64,000 bases of DNA, from contig NZ_CP104202.1 in the NCBI RefSeq assembly GCF_025244685.1, forward strand, positions 870,323-934,322, given 5' to 3'. This document shows positions 56,088-64,000 of this stretch, one piece after another (position 1 is the stretch's first letter; each line of letters starts with the position of its first letter). The notes under the pieces were generated by a model. That model worked only from the letters and a program-made list of their open reading frames with translations. It did no database searches and was not told the DNA's origin. This DNA is from Chlorobaculum sp. MV4-Y (lineage in GTDB: Bacteria; Bacteroidota; Chlorobiia; Chlorobiales; Chlorobiaceae). The position numbers and the translations under genes are program-made.

Positions 56088-56699
56088 TCACTCTCCTTTT
56101 TCTCCTTCAGTCTGCTGCTGCCAGAAAGCGTAGATGCCAATGATCGATTCGTCAAGCATGTCAACCATCTGATCCTTCTCCTCTTGAGACATGGTGTCGT
56201 AATCTTCCGTAACCTTGCCAAGCACGAAAAGCGGCCCGGCAAGCATGGCCGTTGATTCATCGGAGAACAGCGGCTGCCAGGCTTCGTGGCTCAGCTCCAT
56301 GCCGAGAATAAAGCCGAGCGCCCACTCCTCGATGGCGATCTGGCGCTCCTCCTCTTCGGAGTAGCTGAACATTTCATAGATCGGCAGGAATCCTTCCGGG
56401 TCGCTTTCAAACTGGGCGTCGATAGCGTTAACGTGGCGATTCAGCAAATCGGTGATCCGCGCTTCGTCTTCCGGCGAGTTGAAGAGATTTTCCCGCAGAT
56501 TTTCGGGATCGAGCATGTACTTGATCCACCGGTGTTCAGGGACAACCTCCGGCCCGATGACAATGGCGGTAAGGTAGCCGTCGATCATTTCGAGTGAGTT
56601 CATGCACTCCTCTGGAGAATCCGCGGAGGCCAGGAACGCTTCGAGCATGTTCAGCTCCTCTTCGGAGAGCGGTTGATGAGCTCGTTCAGATTGAAGCAT
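56088..56699 (-). CDS. UPF0149/YecA-family protein
   Basis: 203 residues, acidic. MIDGYLTAIVIGPEVVPEHR is a hallmark, together with FLPIYEMFSYSEEEERQIAI and ALGFILGMELSHEAWQPLFS. The usual C-terminal zinc-binding SEC-C motif of YecA is absent. Function unknown. Confidence 0.75.
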   Translation of the reverse strand: MLQSERAHQPLSEEELNMLEAFLASADSPEECMNSLEMIDGYLTAIVIGPEVVPEHRWIKYMLDPENLRENLFNSPEDEARITDLLNRHVNAIDAQFESDPEGFLPIYEMFSYSEEEERQIAIEEWALGFILGMELSHEAWQPLFSDESTAMLAGPLFVLGKVTEDYDTMSQEEKDQMVDMLDESIIGIYAFWQQQTEGEKGE

Positions 56700-56763
56700 A
56701 ATGTTTTATAAATGGTTGTGAAGGTATCCCCGAGAAAAATTCTGGCGGAATTCAACCCGAGCA

Positions 56764-56943
56764 TCAAGCTTTGGGGGTCCAGTAGCAGCGTTTCGGCGAA
56801 ACGATCAGCTCCTCTTCTTTGAGACTTTTCATCGCCTTGTCCACCTCTTTGCGGTCAAGTCCGCTCTTTTCGGCGATTTGGCCGGCGCTCATCGGCTCGC
56901 CCTCTTTTTTCAGCACTTCGAGAATGGTGGTTTTCGCGTCCAT
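56764..56943 (-). CDS. small winged-helix DNA-binding protein
   Basis: 59 residues from ATG 56943: [40 protein letters not shown] and ending [11 protein letters not shown]. This is a complete winged helix-turn-helix with no ligand domain, like small GSB regulators. It starts divergently from recC. Regulation targets unknown. Confidence 0.7.
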   Translation of the reverse strand: MDAKTTILEVLKKEGEPMSAGQIAEKSGLDRKEVDKAMKSLKEEELIVSPKRCYWTPKA

Positions 56944-57202
56944 AATAGTTAGGTTGGTCGTTCGTTTTGAAATTCGGTATGGTTTGCACCTGCTTTTAAT
57001 GTAAGGAATTCGGGCAATTGATAATCGACAATGATCATGAATAATGAGGGGAGTTTTCGTATCCGGTCATTTATTGTCTGGCTTGGCAACGTTTGTTGAT
57101 ACAACGATATTTCATTATTTATACTTGATTTGACTGCCAAACAAAGAGTTCTCCACATGCGATTTCTGCCGCGCATAACCGTAAGCTCCGGAGCTGACTG
57201 CC
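56944..57202. other. intergenic stretch ahead of recC
   Basis: No gene recognised. AT-rich, with AATTGATAATCGACAAT at 57017 resembling the repeat-like run at 46298. The recC promoter is likely here. Confidence 0.4.
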
Positions 57203-60200
57203 GTGCTTGAAATCTACACCGGCAACCGGCTCGAAACGCTCGTTTCGGCGTTTGGCGAGATGGCCGCAGCCACGCCGCTCGCCTCGCCGTTCGAGCGCGA
57301 GTGGATCGTGGTGCAGAGCCGGGGAATGCAGCGGTGGCTGTCGATGCGGCTCGCCGCGCAGTTTGGCGTCTGGGCCGGGGCGGAGTATCCGTTCCCGAAT
57401 GCGCTGATCCAGAGGCTTTTCGAGTGGCTTGAGCTGGCGGAAAAAACGGACGGCGAGCGCTTCTCGAAAGAGACGATCTCTTGGGGCCTGATGCGCCTCT
57501 TGCCGGGTCTGCTCGAACGCGACTCGTTCGCGCCACTCCGCGCCTATCTCGATGGCGACCGTGACGGACTGAAACTTTTCCAACTCTGCAGCAGGATTGG
57601 TGACACCTTCGACCAGTACACCCTCTTCCGCCCTGACATGCTCGCCGCGTGGGAGGCGGGCGGCGAGGACGTCGTGCTGGATTGGCAGCCGGAGCTGTGG
57701 AGGGCGCTCGTAGCGGAGAGTTCAGGAAAACATCGAGGCCAGCTCCAGGCAGAGTTTCTCAGGAAGGCGAGGACTGCCCAGCTGCCCGACGATTTTCCGA
57801 AGCGCATTTCGCTCTTCGGCGTCTCCTACATGCCGCCGTTTCACGTCAAAATGCTTCAGGCGCTCGCTGCGCGAATTCCGGTGAACCTGTTCCTGTTGAG
57901 TCCGACGCAGGAGTTCTGGACGGACATCGTTTCGCGGCGGCGGCTCTTCCGCATGAGCGAAAGCGAGCGGTCGCTGAGCATGGAGGGCAATCCGCTGCTC
58001 GCCTCGCTCGGCAAGAGCGGTCGCGAATTTGCCGAACTGCTGCTCGACGTGGGCGAGGTCGAGGACGAGTACGATCTCTACGACGACCCCGGCACGGCGA
58101 CGCTGCTCCGCGCGTTGCAGTCCGACATGCTTAATCTGCGCGGCGATGGCACCGAGGAGCGGCATCCGGCTCCCGAGGCAAGCGACCGCTCGGTGCAGGT
58201 GTACTCGTGCCACAACCCGCTGCGCGAGGTCGAGGTGCTGCATGACAATCTGCTTGACCTGCTCGACAGCCTGCCCGGCCTCGAACCGCGCGACATCGTG
58301 GTGATGACGCCCGACATTGAGACCTACGCGCCCTACATCGCCACCGTGTTCGGCGCGAGCGGGGACGGGGAGCAGCGCCTGCCGCACTCCATCGCCGACC
58401 GCCGGATGCTCGACGAGGGCGGCGTCGCTCCGGCGATGCTCAAGCTGCTGGAGTTGTACGGTAGCCGTCACACCGCGCCCGCGCTCTTCGACTTGCTTTC
58501 GTCGTCGCCGGTGAGCCGCCGCTTCCGGCTCGACGAGGAGGAACTCGACTCGGTGCGGCGCTGGATCGAAGAGACGCGCATCCGCTGGGGCATGGACGAG
58601 CGTTCGCGAAGCAGTCTTGGCCTGCCCCCGTTCCGGGAGAACTCGTGGCGAGCCGGGCTGGAGCGGCTTTTGCTTGGCTACGCAATGCCGGATGAGGGGC
58701 AATTGTTCGATGGCGTGCTGCCCTTTGAGGTCGCGAGCGATGCTGAAACGCTCGGCAAGCTTGTCGATTTCATTGATGCCGTCGATCAGCTTTCGAAGCG
58801 CTTCAGTTGCCCGCGCCCGCTTGGCGAGTGGCGGGAGCACTTCCTCTGGATGCTCGAAAACTTCATCGAAGCCGATGCCGATTCGGAGCGCGAGCTGGCG
58901 CACGTCAAGGCGGAGATCGACAGTCTCACCGCGCTGGCCGAACACTCCCGATTCGACGGTGATGTCTCGGCGCAGGTGATGATCGTTTGGCTGCGCGGGC
59001 GGCTCGAACAGTTCGAGATGGGCCTCGGCTTTATGACCGGCGGCATCACCTTCTGCGCGATGTTGCCGATGCGCAGCATTCCGTTCCGGGTCGTGGCGAT
59101 GATCGGTATGAGCGACGGCGCATTCCCGCGCCAAGAGCGGCCACCAGGCTTCGACCTGCTCGCCCGCGAGCCGCGCAAGGGCGACCGCTCCGTGCGCGGC
59201 GACGACCGCTACCTGTTTCTCGAATCAATCCTCTCGGCCCGCGATGTGCTCTATCTGAGTTACGTCGGCCAGAGCATGAAGGATAATAGCGAACTGCCAC
59301 CATCGGTGCTGGTGAGCGAGCTGCTCGACGCCATCGAGCGCGGCTTCGATTTCCCGGAGGGCGAAAATGCCGCATCGCGCCTTGTCGTGCAGCATCGCCT
59401 CCAGGGCTTCAGCCCGGTTTACTTCACGCCTGGCTCCGGCTTTTTCAGCTACTCGGCGGACAACTTCCGGGCGCTCGCGGGGCGCAATTCACTCGCCGCC
59501 AGAGCGTTTATCGAAGAGCCGCTCGACGCTCTCAGCGACGATGAGCGGACGATCACGCTCGATGATCTCGCCCGCTTTTTCGCCAACCCGGCGGCGTACT
59601 TTCTCGAAAGGCGTCTCGGCCTGAAACCGTCGTCAGCGGCGGAACCGCTCGGCGAGCGCGAGCCGTTCGAGGCGGTCGGACTCGAACGCTACGAAATGCG
59701 CCAAGAGCTGCTCGAAGCGGTACTCGAACGCGGCGACGGGCGAGCGATGCTGCCGATCTTCCGGTCGCGCGGATTGCTGCCGCCAGCGACGCACGGCGAG
59801 CTGCTCTTCCGAAAGATTCTGGCCGAGGTCGAAGAGTTCGCCGCTAAAGTGCAGGAGCTGAGGGGCGGCGGCGCCTTCAGCCAGCTCGACATCAATCTCG
59901 ATCTCGCCGGCTTCCGCCTCACCGGAAAACTCGACCACCTCCTGCCGACCGGCCAGCTCCTCTATCGATGCGCGAGAATGCGCGCGCAGGATCGTCTCCG
60001 TTCGTGGCTCCTGCACCTCGCGCAAAATGCGGTCAATGAGGACGCAAGGCGCGAAACGCGCATCGTCACGCTCGACCGCGCGATCCGCTATCGACCCGTC
60101 GAAGGCGCAACCGAACGACTCGAAGCGCTGCTCGACCTCTACCGCGAAGGGCTTGCCGAGCCGATTCCATTTTTCCCGCGCACCTCGCTCGCCTGGGCCG

Positions 60201-60400
60201 AAAAAGCCGACAAGCCCGAAGCCGACCGGCGCAAAGCCGCGCTCGGCCAGTGGCTCGACGGCTTCGGCGGAATCGAAGGCGAGGGAAGCGACCCCGCCAT
60301 CCGACGCTGTTTCGGCGAAGAACCGCCCTTCGGCGAGCGCTTCGCACAGATCGCGGACGAGCTGCTCCAGCCAATGATCGAGCACGGAGGGAAAGGATGA
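57203..60400 (+). CDS. recC: RecC, exodeoxyribonuclease V gamma subunit
   Basis: 1065 residues from GTG 57203 (GGAG upstream). The start LEIYTGNRLETLVSAF and VVQSRGMQRWLSMRLAAQFG are typical. PLREVEVLHDNLLDLLDSLP, DIVVMTPDIETYAPYIATVF and GGITFCAMLPMRSIPFRVVA match RecC helicase-like folds without Walker residues. RecC scans for Chi and splits the strands in RecBCD. A 182-bp repeat separates it from recB. Confidence 0.93.
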   Translation: MLEIYTGNRLETLVSAFGEMAAATPLASPFEREWIVVQSRGMQRWLSMRLAAQFGVWAGAEYPFPNALIQRLFEWLELAEKTDGERFSKETISWGLMRLLPGLLERDSFAPLRAYLDGDRDGLKLFQLCSRIGDTFDQYTLFRPDMLAAWEAGGEDVVLDWQPELWRALVAESSGKHRGQLQAEFLRKARTAQLPDDFPKRISLFGVSYMPPFHVKMLQALAARIPVNLFLLSPTQEFWTDIVSRRRLFRMSESERSLSMEGNPLLASLGKSGREFAELLLDVGEVEDEYDLYDDPGTATLLRALQSDMLNLRGDGTEERHPAPEASDRSVQVYSCHNPLREVEVLHDNLLDLLDSLPGLEPRDIVVMTPDIETYAPYIATVFGASGDGEQRLPHSIADRRMLDEGGVAPAMLKLLELYGSRHTAPALFDLLSSSPVSRRFRLDEEELDSVRRWIEETRIRWGMDERSRSSLGLPPFRENSWRAGLERLLLGYAMPDEGQLFDGVLPFEVASDAETLGKLVDFIDAVDQLSKRFSCPRPLGEWREHFLWMLENFIEADADSERELAHVKAEIDSLTALAEHSRFDGDVSAQVMIVWLRGRLEQFEMGLGFMTGGITFCAMLPMRSIPFRVVAMIGMSDGAFPRQERPPGFDLLAREPRKGDRSVRGDDRYLFLESILSARDVLYLSYVGQSMKDNSELPPSVLVSELLDAIERGFDFPEGENAASRLVVQHRLQGFSPVYFTPGSGFFSYSADNFRALAGRNSLAARAFIEEPLDALSDDERTITLDDLARFFANPAAYFLERRLGLKPSSAAEPLGEREPFEAVGLERYEMRQELLEAVLERGDGRAMLPIFRSRGLLPPATHGELLFRKILAEVEEFAAKVQELRGGGAFSQLDINLDLAGFRLTGKLDHLLPTGQLLYRCARMRAQDRLRSWLLHLAQNAVNEDARRETRIVTLDRAIRYRPVEGATERLEALLDLYREGLAEPIPFFPRTSLAWAEKADKPEADRRKAALGQWLDGFGGIEGEGSDPAIRRCFGEEPPFGERFAQIADELLQPMIEHGGKG

Positions 60401-60485
60401 GAATCTGGCAACATTTTTCCCGTCGAGACCGTCAATCTGATGATATGTATCAGGATCATGCCGATTCATTCGAGACCTGGCTGTT

Positions 60486-60667
60486 CAATTGCCCCGGACT
60501 TCAGTCCGGGGATAGCGCACGAAAAAAAACAATGGGCTTTAGCCCAATTTCTTCTCTTGCTCTTTGGGGGACATTTCGTCGCTCCCGATCTTTTGAAAAT
60601 GATTGGGCTAACGCCCTGATATATTTTGTGTTATTCATAAACCCCGGACTGAAGTCTGGGGCAATTG
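60486..60667. repeat. 182-bp nested inverted-repeat element between recC and recB
   Basis: The left end (60486-60511) and the reverse complement of the right end (60642-60667) match at 25 of 26 bases; each contains a CCCCGGACT...AGTC(C/T)GGGG hairpin. Inside, GGGCTTTAGCCCAAT (60534) and the reverse complement of ATTGGGCTAACGCCC (60602) form a second inverted pair. It could be a REPIN or MITE-like unit; the whole may fold into one long hairpin. No gene inside. Confidence 0.85.
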
Positions 60668-60680
60668 TTTGACAATTTTA

Positions 60681-63600
60681 ATGGCCGGATTACTAAACAT
60701 CCTCGACCATGCCGCCGTCGCGCTCTCCGGCATGACCCTCATCGAGGCGAGTGCGGGCACTGGCAAGACCTACGCCATCGCCTCGCTTTACCTGCGACTG
60801 CTGGTCGAAAAAGAGCTGCGGCCCGAGCAGATTCTCGTTGTCACCTTCACCGAGGCCGCCACGAAGGAGCTTCGCTCGCGAATCCGCCGCCGCATTCGCG
60901 AGGCACTCGACGTATTTCGCGGCGATGAGACGGAGGACGAATTTCTTGTCGCCTTGCGCGACCGCGCCGAACAATCCGGCTCGACCGAACAGGCCGCTGT
61001 GCTGCTCGAAGCGGCGCTTGCCGAGTTCGACATGGCCTCGATCTTCACGATTCACGGTTTCTGCCTGCGGGCGTTGCAGGATCAGGCCTTCGAGAGCGGG
61101 GCGCTGTACGACACCGAGCTGATGGACGACCAGTCCGCGCTTGCCGGGCAGGTGATCGACGACTTCTGGCGGGAGCGCTTTTTCGGAAGCGCCAACCGCC
61201 TACTCGCCTACGCGCTGCTGAAAAAGTGGACGCCCGACACCCTCATGGCGTTCCTGCAATCGTTGCAGCTCTCGGAGCACGACGTGGTGTTGCCGGTTTA
61301 CGGCGAAACGGAGATCACACGGATCGAGAATGAAGCGCAAGCGGTCTTCGACGAAATACGGCGTATCTGGCGTGACGAGCGCGAGGCAATTTCGACGATT
61401 CTGCGCAGCGACAAAAGCCTCAGCCGTTCCGAAAAATTTTATCGCGATGATAAAGTCGAGCCGTTGCTGTCGTCGCTCGACGAGTTCGCGGCTGGCGGCA
61501 ATCCCTTCGCGCTTTTTGACGGTTTCGAAAAGCTGACCGCCTCCGGCATCGCGGCAGGCACAAAGTCTTCCAAGACATCACCTGAACATCCCTTTTTCGA
61601 GGCCTGCGAGCGGTTGCAGTCGGCGGCGGATGAGCGGTTGCTGGCGCTTAAGTCCGAGCTTGTGACCTTCTATCGAAAGCGGCTGCCGGAGCGCAAAAAG
61701 GAGGGCAACATCCGCTTTTTTGACGATCTGCTTGCCGACCTTTACCACGCCCTCGCCGACGGTACTGAGGCTGACGCACTGACCGAGGCGCTGCGAAATC
61801 GCTATCGGGCGGCGCTGATCGACGAGTTTCAGGACACCGATCCGGTGCAGTACGACATCTTCCGGCGCATTTACGCTGGTTCGGATGCGCCACTTTTTCT
61901 CATCGGCGATCCCAAGCAGGCGATCTACAGCTTCCGGGGGGCCGACATTTTCACCTATCTGCAGGCTGCCAGCGACGTTGGCGAGGAGCGGCGATTTACG
62001 CTCAACACCAACTGGCGCTCGATGCCAAAGCTGCTCGACGGCTTCAATCGGCTTTTCGACCATGCCCGCCAGCCCTTCGTTTTCGACGGCATACCGTCAC
62101 CGCCGCTCGTGGCGGGCCGCCTCACCGCCGAAAGCTCCGCCGAGCCGCCGCTCGAACTCTGCCTGCTCGATGGCGGCGAGGAGGACGGCAGCCTGAAAAG
62201 CGGCGACGCCACGCAGTTCGCAGCGGAAGCGTGCGCTTCGATGGTGGCCGAAACGATCGGTGGTGGCACGGAAGCGAGCGACATCGCGGTGATCGTGCGC
62301 ACCCACCGGCAGGCCCGGCTGATGCAGGCGACGCTGCGTAAAGCGGGCATCGTGTCGGTCATGCGCAGCGACGAAAGCGTCTTCGCCTCCATCGAGGCCG
62401 AGGAGGTGCGCATGCTCGTGTCGGCGCTCGCCGATCCGGGCCGCGAAACGCTCGTACGCGCTGCGCTCGTTACGCCGATTTTCGGCCTGAACGGTAGCGA
62501 CATCGCCCGCCTCAACAGCGACGAAAACGCTTGGGCCGCGCGGTTGCAGGAGTTTCGCGACTACCACCGCCTCTGGCGAGAGCGCGGCTTCATGGTGATG
62601 GCCCGTGAGCTGATGCGCCGCGAAGGGGTACGCGAGCGACTGTTGGCCACGGCGGGCGCGTCCGGCGAGCGGGCGCTGACCAACGTGCTGCACTGCTTCG
62701 AGCTGCTGCATCGCGAGGCGCACGCCAGGGGGCTTGGTATGGAGAGTCTCGTGGCGTGGTTCAGCGAGCGCGTGGCGAGGCGCGAGCGCGGCGAGGAGTA
62801 CCAGATTCGCCTCGAAAGCGACGAACCGGCGGTCAAAATCGTCACAGCGCACGTCAGCAAAGGGTTGCAGTACCCGGTCGTCTTTTGCCCGTTCCAGTTC
62901 GTCGGCGGCAACGGCAAGGATGAGGTGGCGCTGTGCCACGATGAGGCTGGGCGGATGCTCCGCGATTTCGGTTCGGCAGCGCTCGCCCGTCACCGGACGC
63001 TTGCCGCGCGGGAGACGCTCGCCGAAAACCTGCGGCTCTTCTACGTCGCTCTGACGCGGGCCGAACAGCGCTGCATCTTCTTCACCACCCGCATCGTCGA
63101 TGGCCGCAAAAGCGGCAAGCCGCCGCAACTTGCGCCTGCATCATATTTACTCTACGCCTCGGACGACGCCCGCCGTAGCGTCGATCCGGTTGCCAACGCG
63201 ACGGCTGAGCTTTCGGCAATTGGCGTGGATACAATGGCCGGACGATTGGAGAAACTGGCGGATGAATCGGATGGCGCAATGCAGGTCAAACGGCTGACGC
63301 TGGGCGACGATTTCCGCGTGAGCGTCCCGTCTGCCGGAACGACGGAGCAGCCTGAACTCGTGCTTCGCCGGTTCGAGAAAATCCTCGAAACCGACTGGCG
63401 GATTGCGAGTTTCACCACGCTCAGCCGCCACAAGCACATGGCTTTCGAGCTGCCCGACCGCGACGAAAGCGCTCCGGCGGAACCCGCCGCGCCGCTCGCG
63501 CTGCCGGAAGCGGATCGCTCCATTTTCGCCTTTCCGAAAGGAGCCGGAGCGGGCATCCTGATGCACTCGATCTTCGAGACGCTCGACTTCGCCTCGGCAT

Positions 63601-64000
63601 CGGAGACCGACATCGACACGGCCTGCGCGACGGCGCTCGACCGGTACGGCTTTGATGAGGCGTGGCAACCGGCGCTTGCCGGCATGGCGAGGGAGGTGCT
63701 CGCAACGCCGCTTTCGTCGCCCGGCGGCCCATTCACCCTCGGCGGCCTGAAGCCGCGAACATGGTTCACCGAGCTGGAGTTCTTCTTCCCGCTCAAACGC
63801 ATCACCGCGCCGGAGTTGGCCGAAATGCTTGCGCAACATGGCGTTATCCCTGCGGGCGCCGATCCTGCCGCCGCGTTGCAGGCGCTCGATTTCGCGCCGG
63901 TGAAGGGGATGCTGATGGGTTTCATGGACATGGTGTTCGAGGTCCGGGGGCGATTCTGGCTGCTCGACTGGAAGTCCAACCATCTCGGCAATTCGGTCGA
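60681..64000 (+). CDS. recB: RecB, exodeoxyribonuclease V beta subunit, cut by window end
   Basis: The frame is open for 1106 codons to the window end. TLIEASAGTGKTYAIASLYL is the Walker A of UvrD/RecB helicases, VVTFTEAATKELRSRIRRRI motif Ia, FTIHGFCLRALQDQAFESGA the RecB pattern, LIDEFQDTDPVQYDIFRRIY motif II, LIGDPKQAIYSFRGADIF motif III, and IVTAHVSKGLQYPVVFCP motif V, with LFYVALTRAEQRC VI. Near the window end GFMDMVFEV and LLDWKSNH belong to the RecB nuclease centre. It works with RecC; a recD gene is not seen in the window. Confidence 0.94.
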   Translation, partial: MAGLLNILDHAAVALSGMTLIEASAGTGKTYAIASLYLRLLVEKELRPEQILVVTFTEAATKELRSRIRRRIREALDVFRGDETEDEFLVALRDRAEQSGSTEQAAVLLEAALAEFDMASIFTIHGFCLRALQDQAFESGALYDTELMDDQSALAGQVIDDFWRERFFGSANRLLAYALLKKWTPDTLMAFLQSLQLSEHDVVLPVYGETEITRIENEAQAVFDEIRRIWRDEREAISTILRSDKSLSRSEKFYRDDKVEPLLSSLDEFAAGGNPFALFDGFEKLTASGIAAGTKSSKTSPEHPFFEACERLQSAADERLLALKSELVTFYRKRLPERKKEGNIRFFDDLLADLYHALADGTEADALTEALRNRYRAALIDEFQDTDPVQYDIFRRIYAGSDAPLFLIGDPKQAIYSFRGADIFTYLQAASDVGEERRFTLNTNWRSMPKLLDGFNRLFDHARQPFVFDGIPSPPLVAGRLTAESSAEPPLELCLLDGGEEDGSLKSGDATQFAAEACASMVAETIGGGTEASDIAVIVRTHRQARLMQATLRKAGIVSVMRSDESVFASIEAEEVRMLVSALADPGRETLVRAALVTPIFGLNGSDIARLNSDENAWAARLQEFRDYHRLWRERGFMVMARELMRREGVRERLLATAGASGERALTNVLHCFELLHREAHARGLGMESLVAWFSERVARRERGEEYQIRLESDEPAVKIVTAHVSKGLQYPVVFCPFQFVGGNGKDEVALCHDEAGRMLRDFGSAALARHRTLAARETLAENLRLFYVALTRAEQRCIFFTTRIVDGRKSGKPPQLAPASYLLYASDDARRSVDPVANATAELSAIGVDTMAGRLEKLADESDGAMQVKRLTLGDDFRVSVPSAGTTEQPELVLRRFEKILETDWRIASFTTLSRHKHMAFELPDRDESAPAEPAAPLALPEADRSIFAFPKGAGAGILMHSIFETLDFASASETDIDTACATALDRYGFDEAWQPALAGMAREVLATPLSSPGGPFTLGGLKPRTWFTELEFFFPLKRITAPELAEMLAQHGVIPAGADPAAALQALDFAPVKGMLMGFMDMVFEVRGRFWLLDWKSNHLGNSV

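Noticed and set aside
57722-59134. Long minus-strand frame opposite recC
   Set aside because: Antisense shadow of recC with no motif; the same holds for many others in the rec genes.
1-64000. tRNA, rRNA, CRISPR arrays or prophage modules
   Set aside because: No cloverleaf, ribosomal sequence, regular spacer array or phage structural gene was found by reading.

Overview
The window looks like a chromosome segment of a green sulfur bacterium, most likely a Chlorobaculum close to C. tepidum. Three things point there: a SoxCD-less thiosulfate oxidation cluster led by a flavocytochrome c-type flavoprotein, a small chlorosome envelope protein of the CsmB/CsmF type, and a BciA-type divinyl chlorophyllide 8-vinyl reductase. 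Genes are mostly GC-rich and compact. I saw no rRNA, tRNA or CRISPR array.

Layout. (1) 1-10 kb is a decayed accessory region: a cut-off NAD(P)-binding protein, an 8-oxoguanine glycosylase with an AT-rich N-terminal half, about 0.5 kb of very AT-rich DNA with two perfect palindromes, then a run of broken genes (membrane-anchored DUF302 protein, type I HsdR remnant, RNase II/R remnant, potassium channel without its pore, and an unknown gene). A few intact small genes lie between them. (2) 10.2-18.2 kb is the sulfur island soxJ-X-Y-Z-A-K-B-W followed by a sulfide:quinone reductase-like flavoprotein. (3) 18.3-33.5 kb holds a large single-chain restriction-modification enzyme, an exported PLD-type nuclease, an RhlE-like helicase, a BMP-family lipoprotein, a sugar epimerase-like protein, a frameshifted cNMP/CBS/DUF294 gene coupled to a DnaQ-like exonuclease, pyrC and a FAH-family hydrolase. 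(4) 33.8-35.4 kb encodes a pentapeptide-repeat/TIR fusion. (5) 35.5-46.2 kb is housekeeping: chlorosome protein, the overlapping chain folate cyclo-ligase/ppk/rpiB followed by a CBS protein and an M20 amidohydrolase, class II aldolase, the tail-specific protease and argH. (6) 46.7-48.0 kb is a complete IS3-family element with a 3-bp target duplication, inserted just upstream of pepD. (7) 48-57 kb carries pepD, a degenerate cyclase-like protein, purT, a SRPBCC protein, a frameshifted GNAT gene, bciA and several small genes. (8) 57.2-64 kb is recC and recB (cut by the window end), separated by a 182-bp nested inverted repeat.

How the genes work together. The Sox proteins would oxidise thiosulfate in the periplasm with the sulfur chain carried on SoxY, while SoxJ and the SQR-like protein handle sulfide or sulfane sulfur and SoxW keeps thiols reduced. 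RecBC belongs to double-strand break repair. The most unusual items are the TIR fusion that lacks the expected catalytic glutamate, the cyclase-like protein that lacks both metal aspartates, the cluster of multiply lesioned genes beside the sox island, and the two-ended repeat between recC and recB. Several breaks are single-base indels, and some of these could be sequencing errors.
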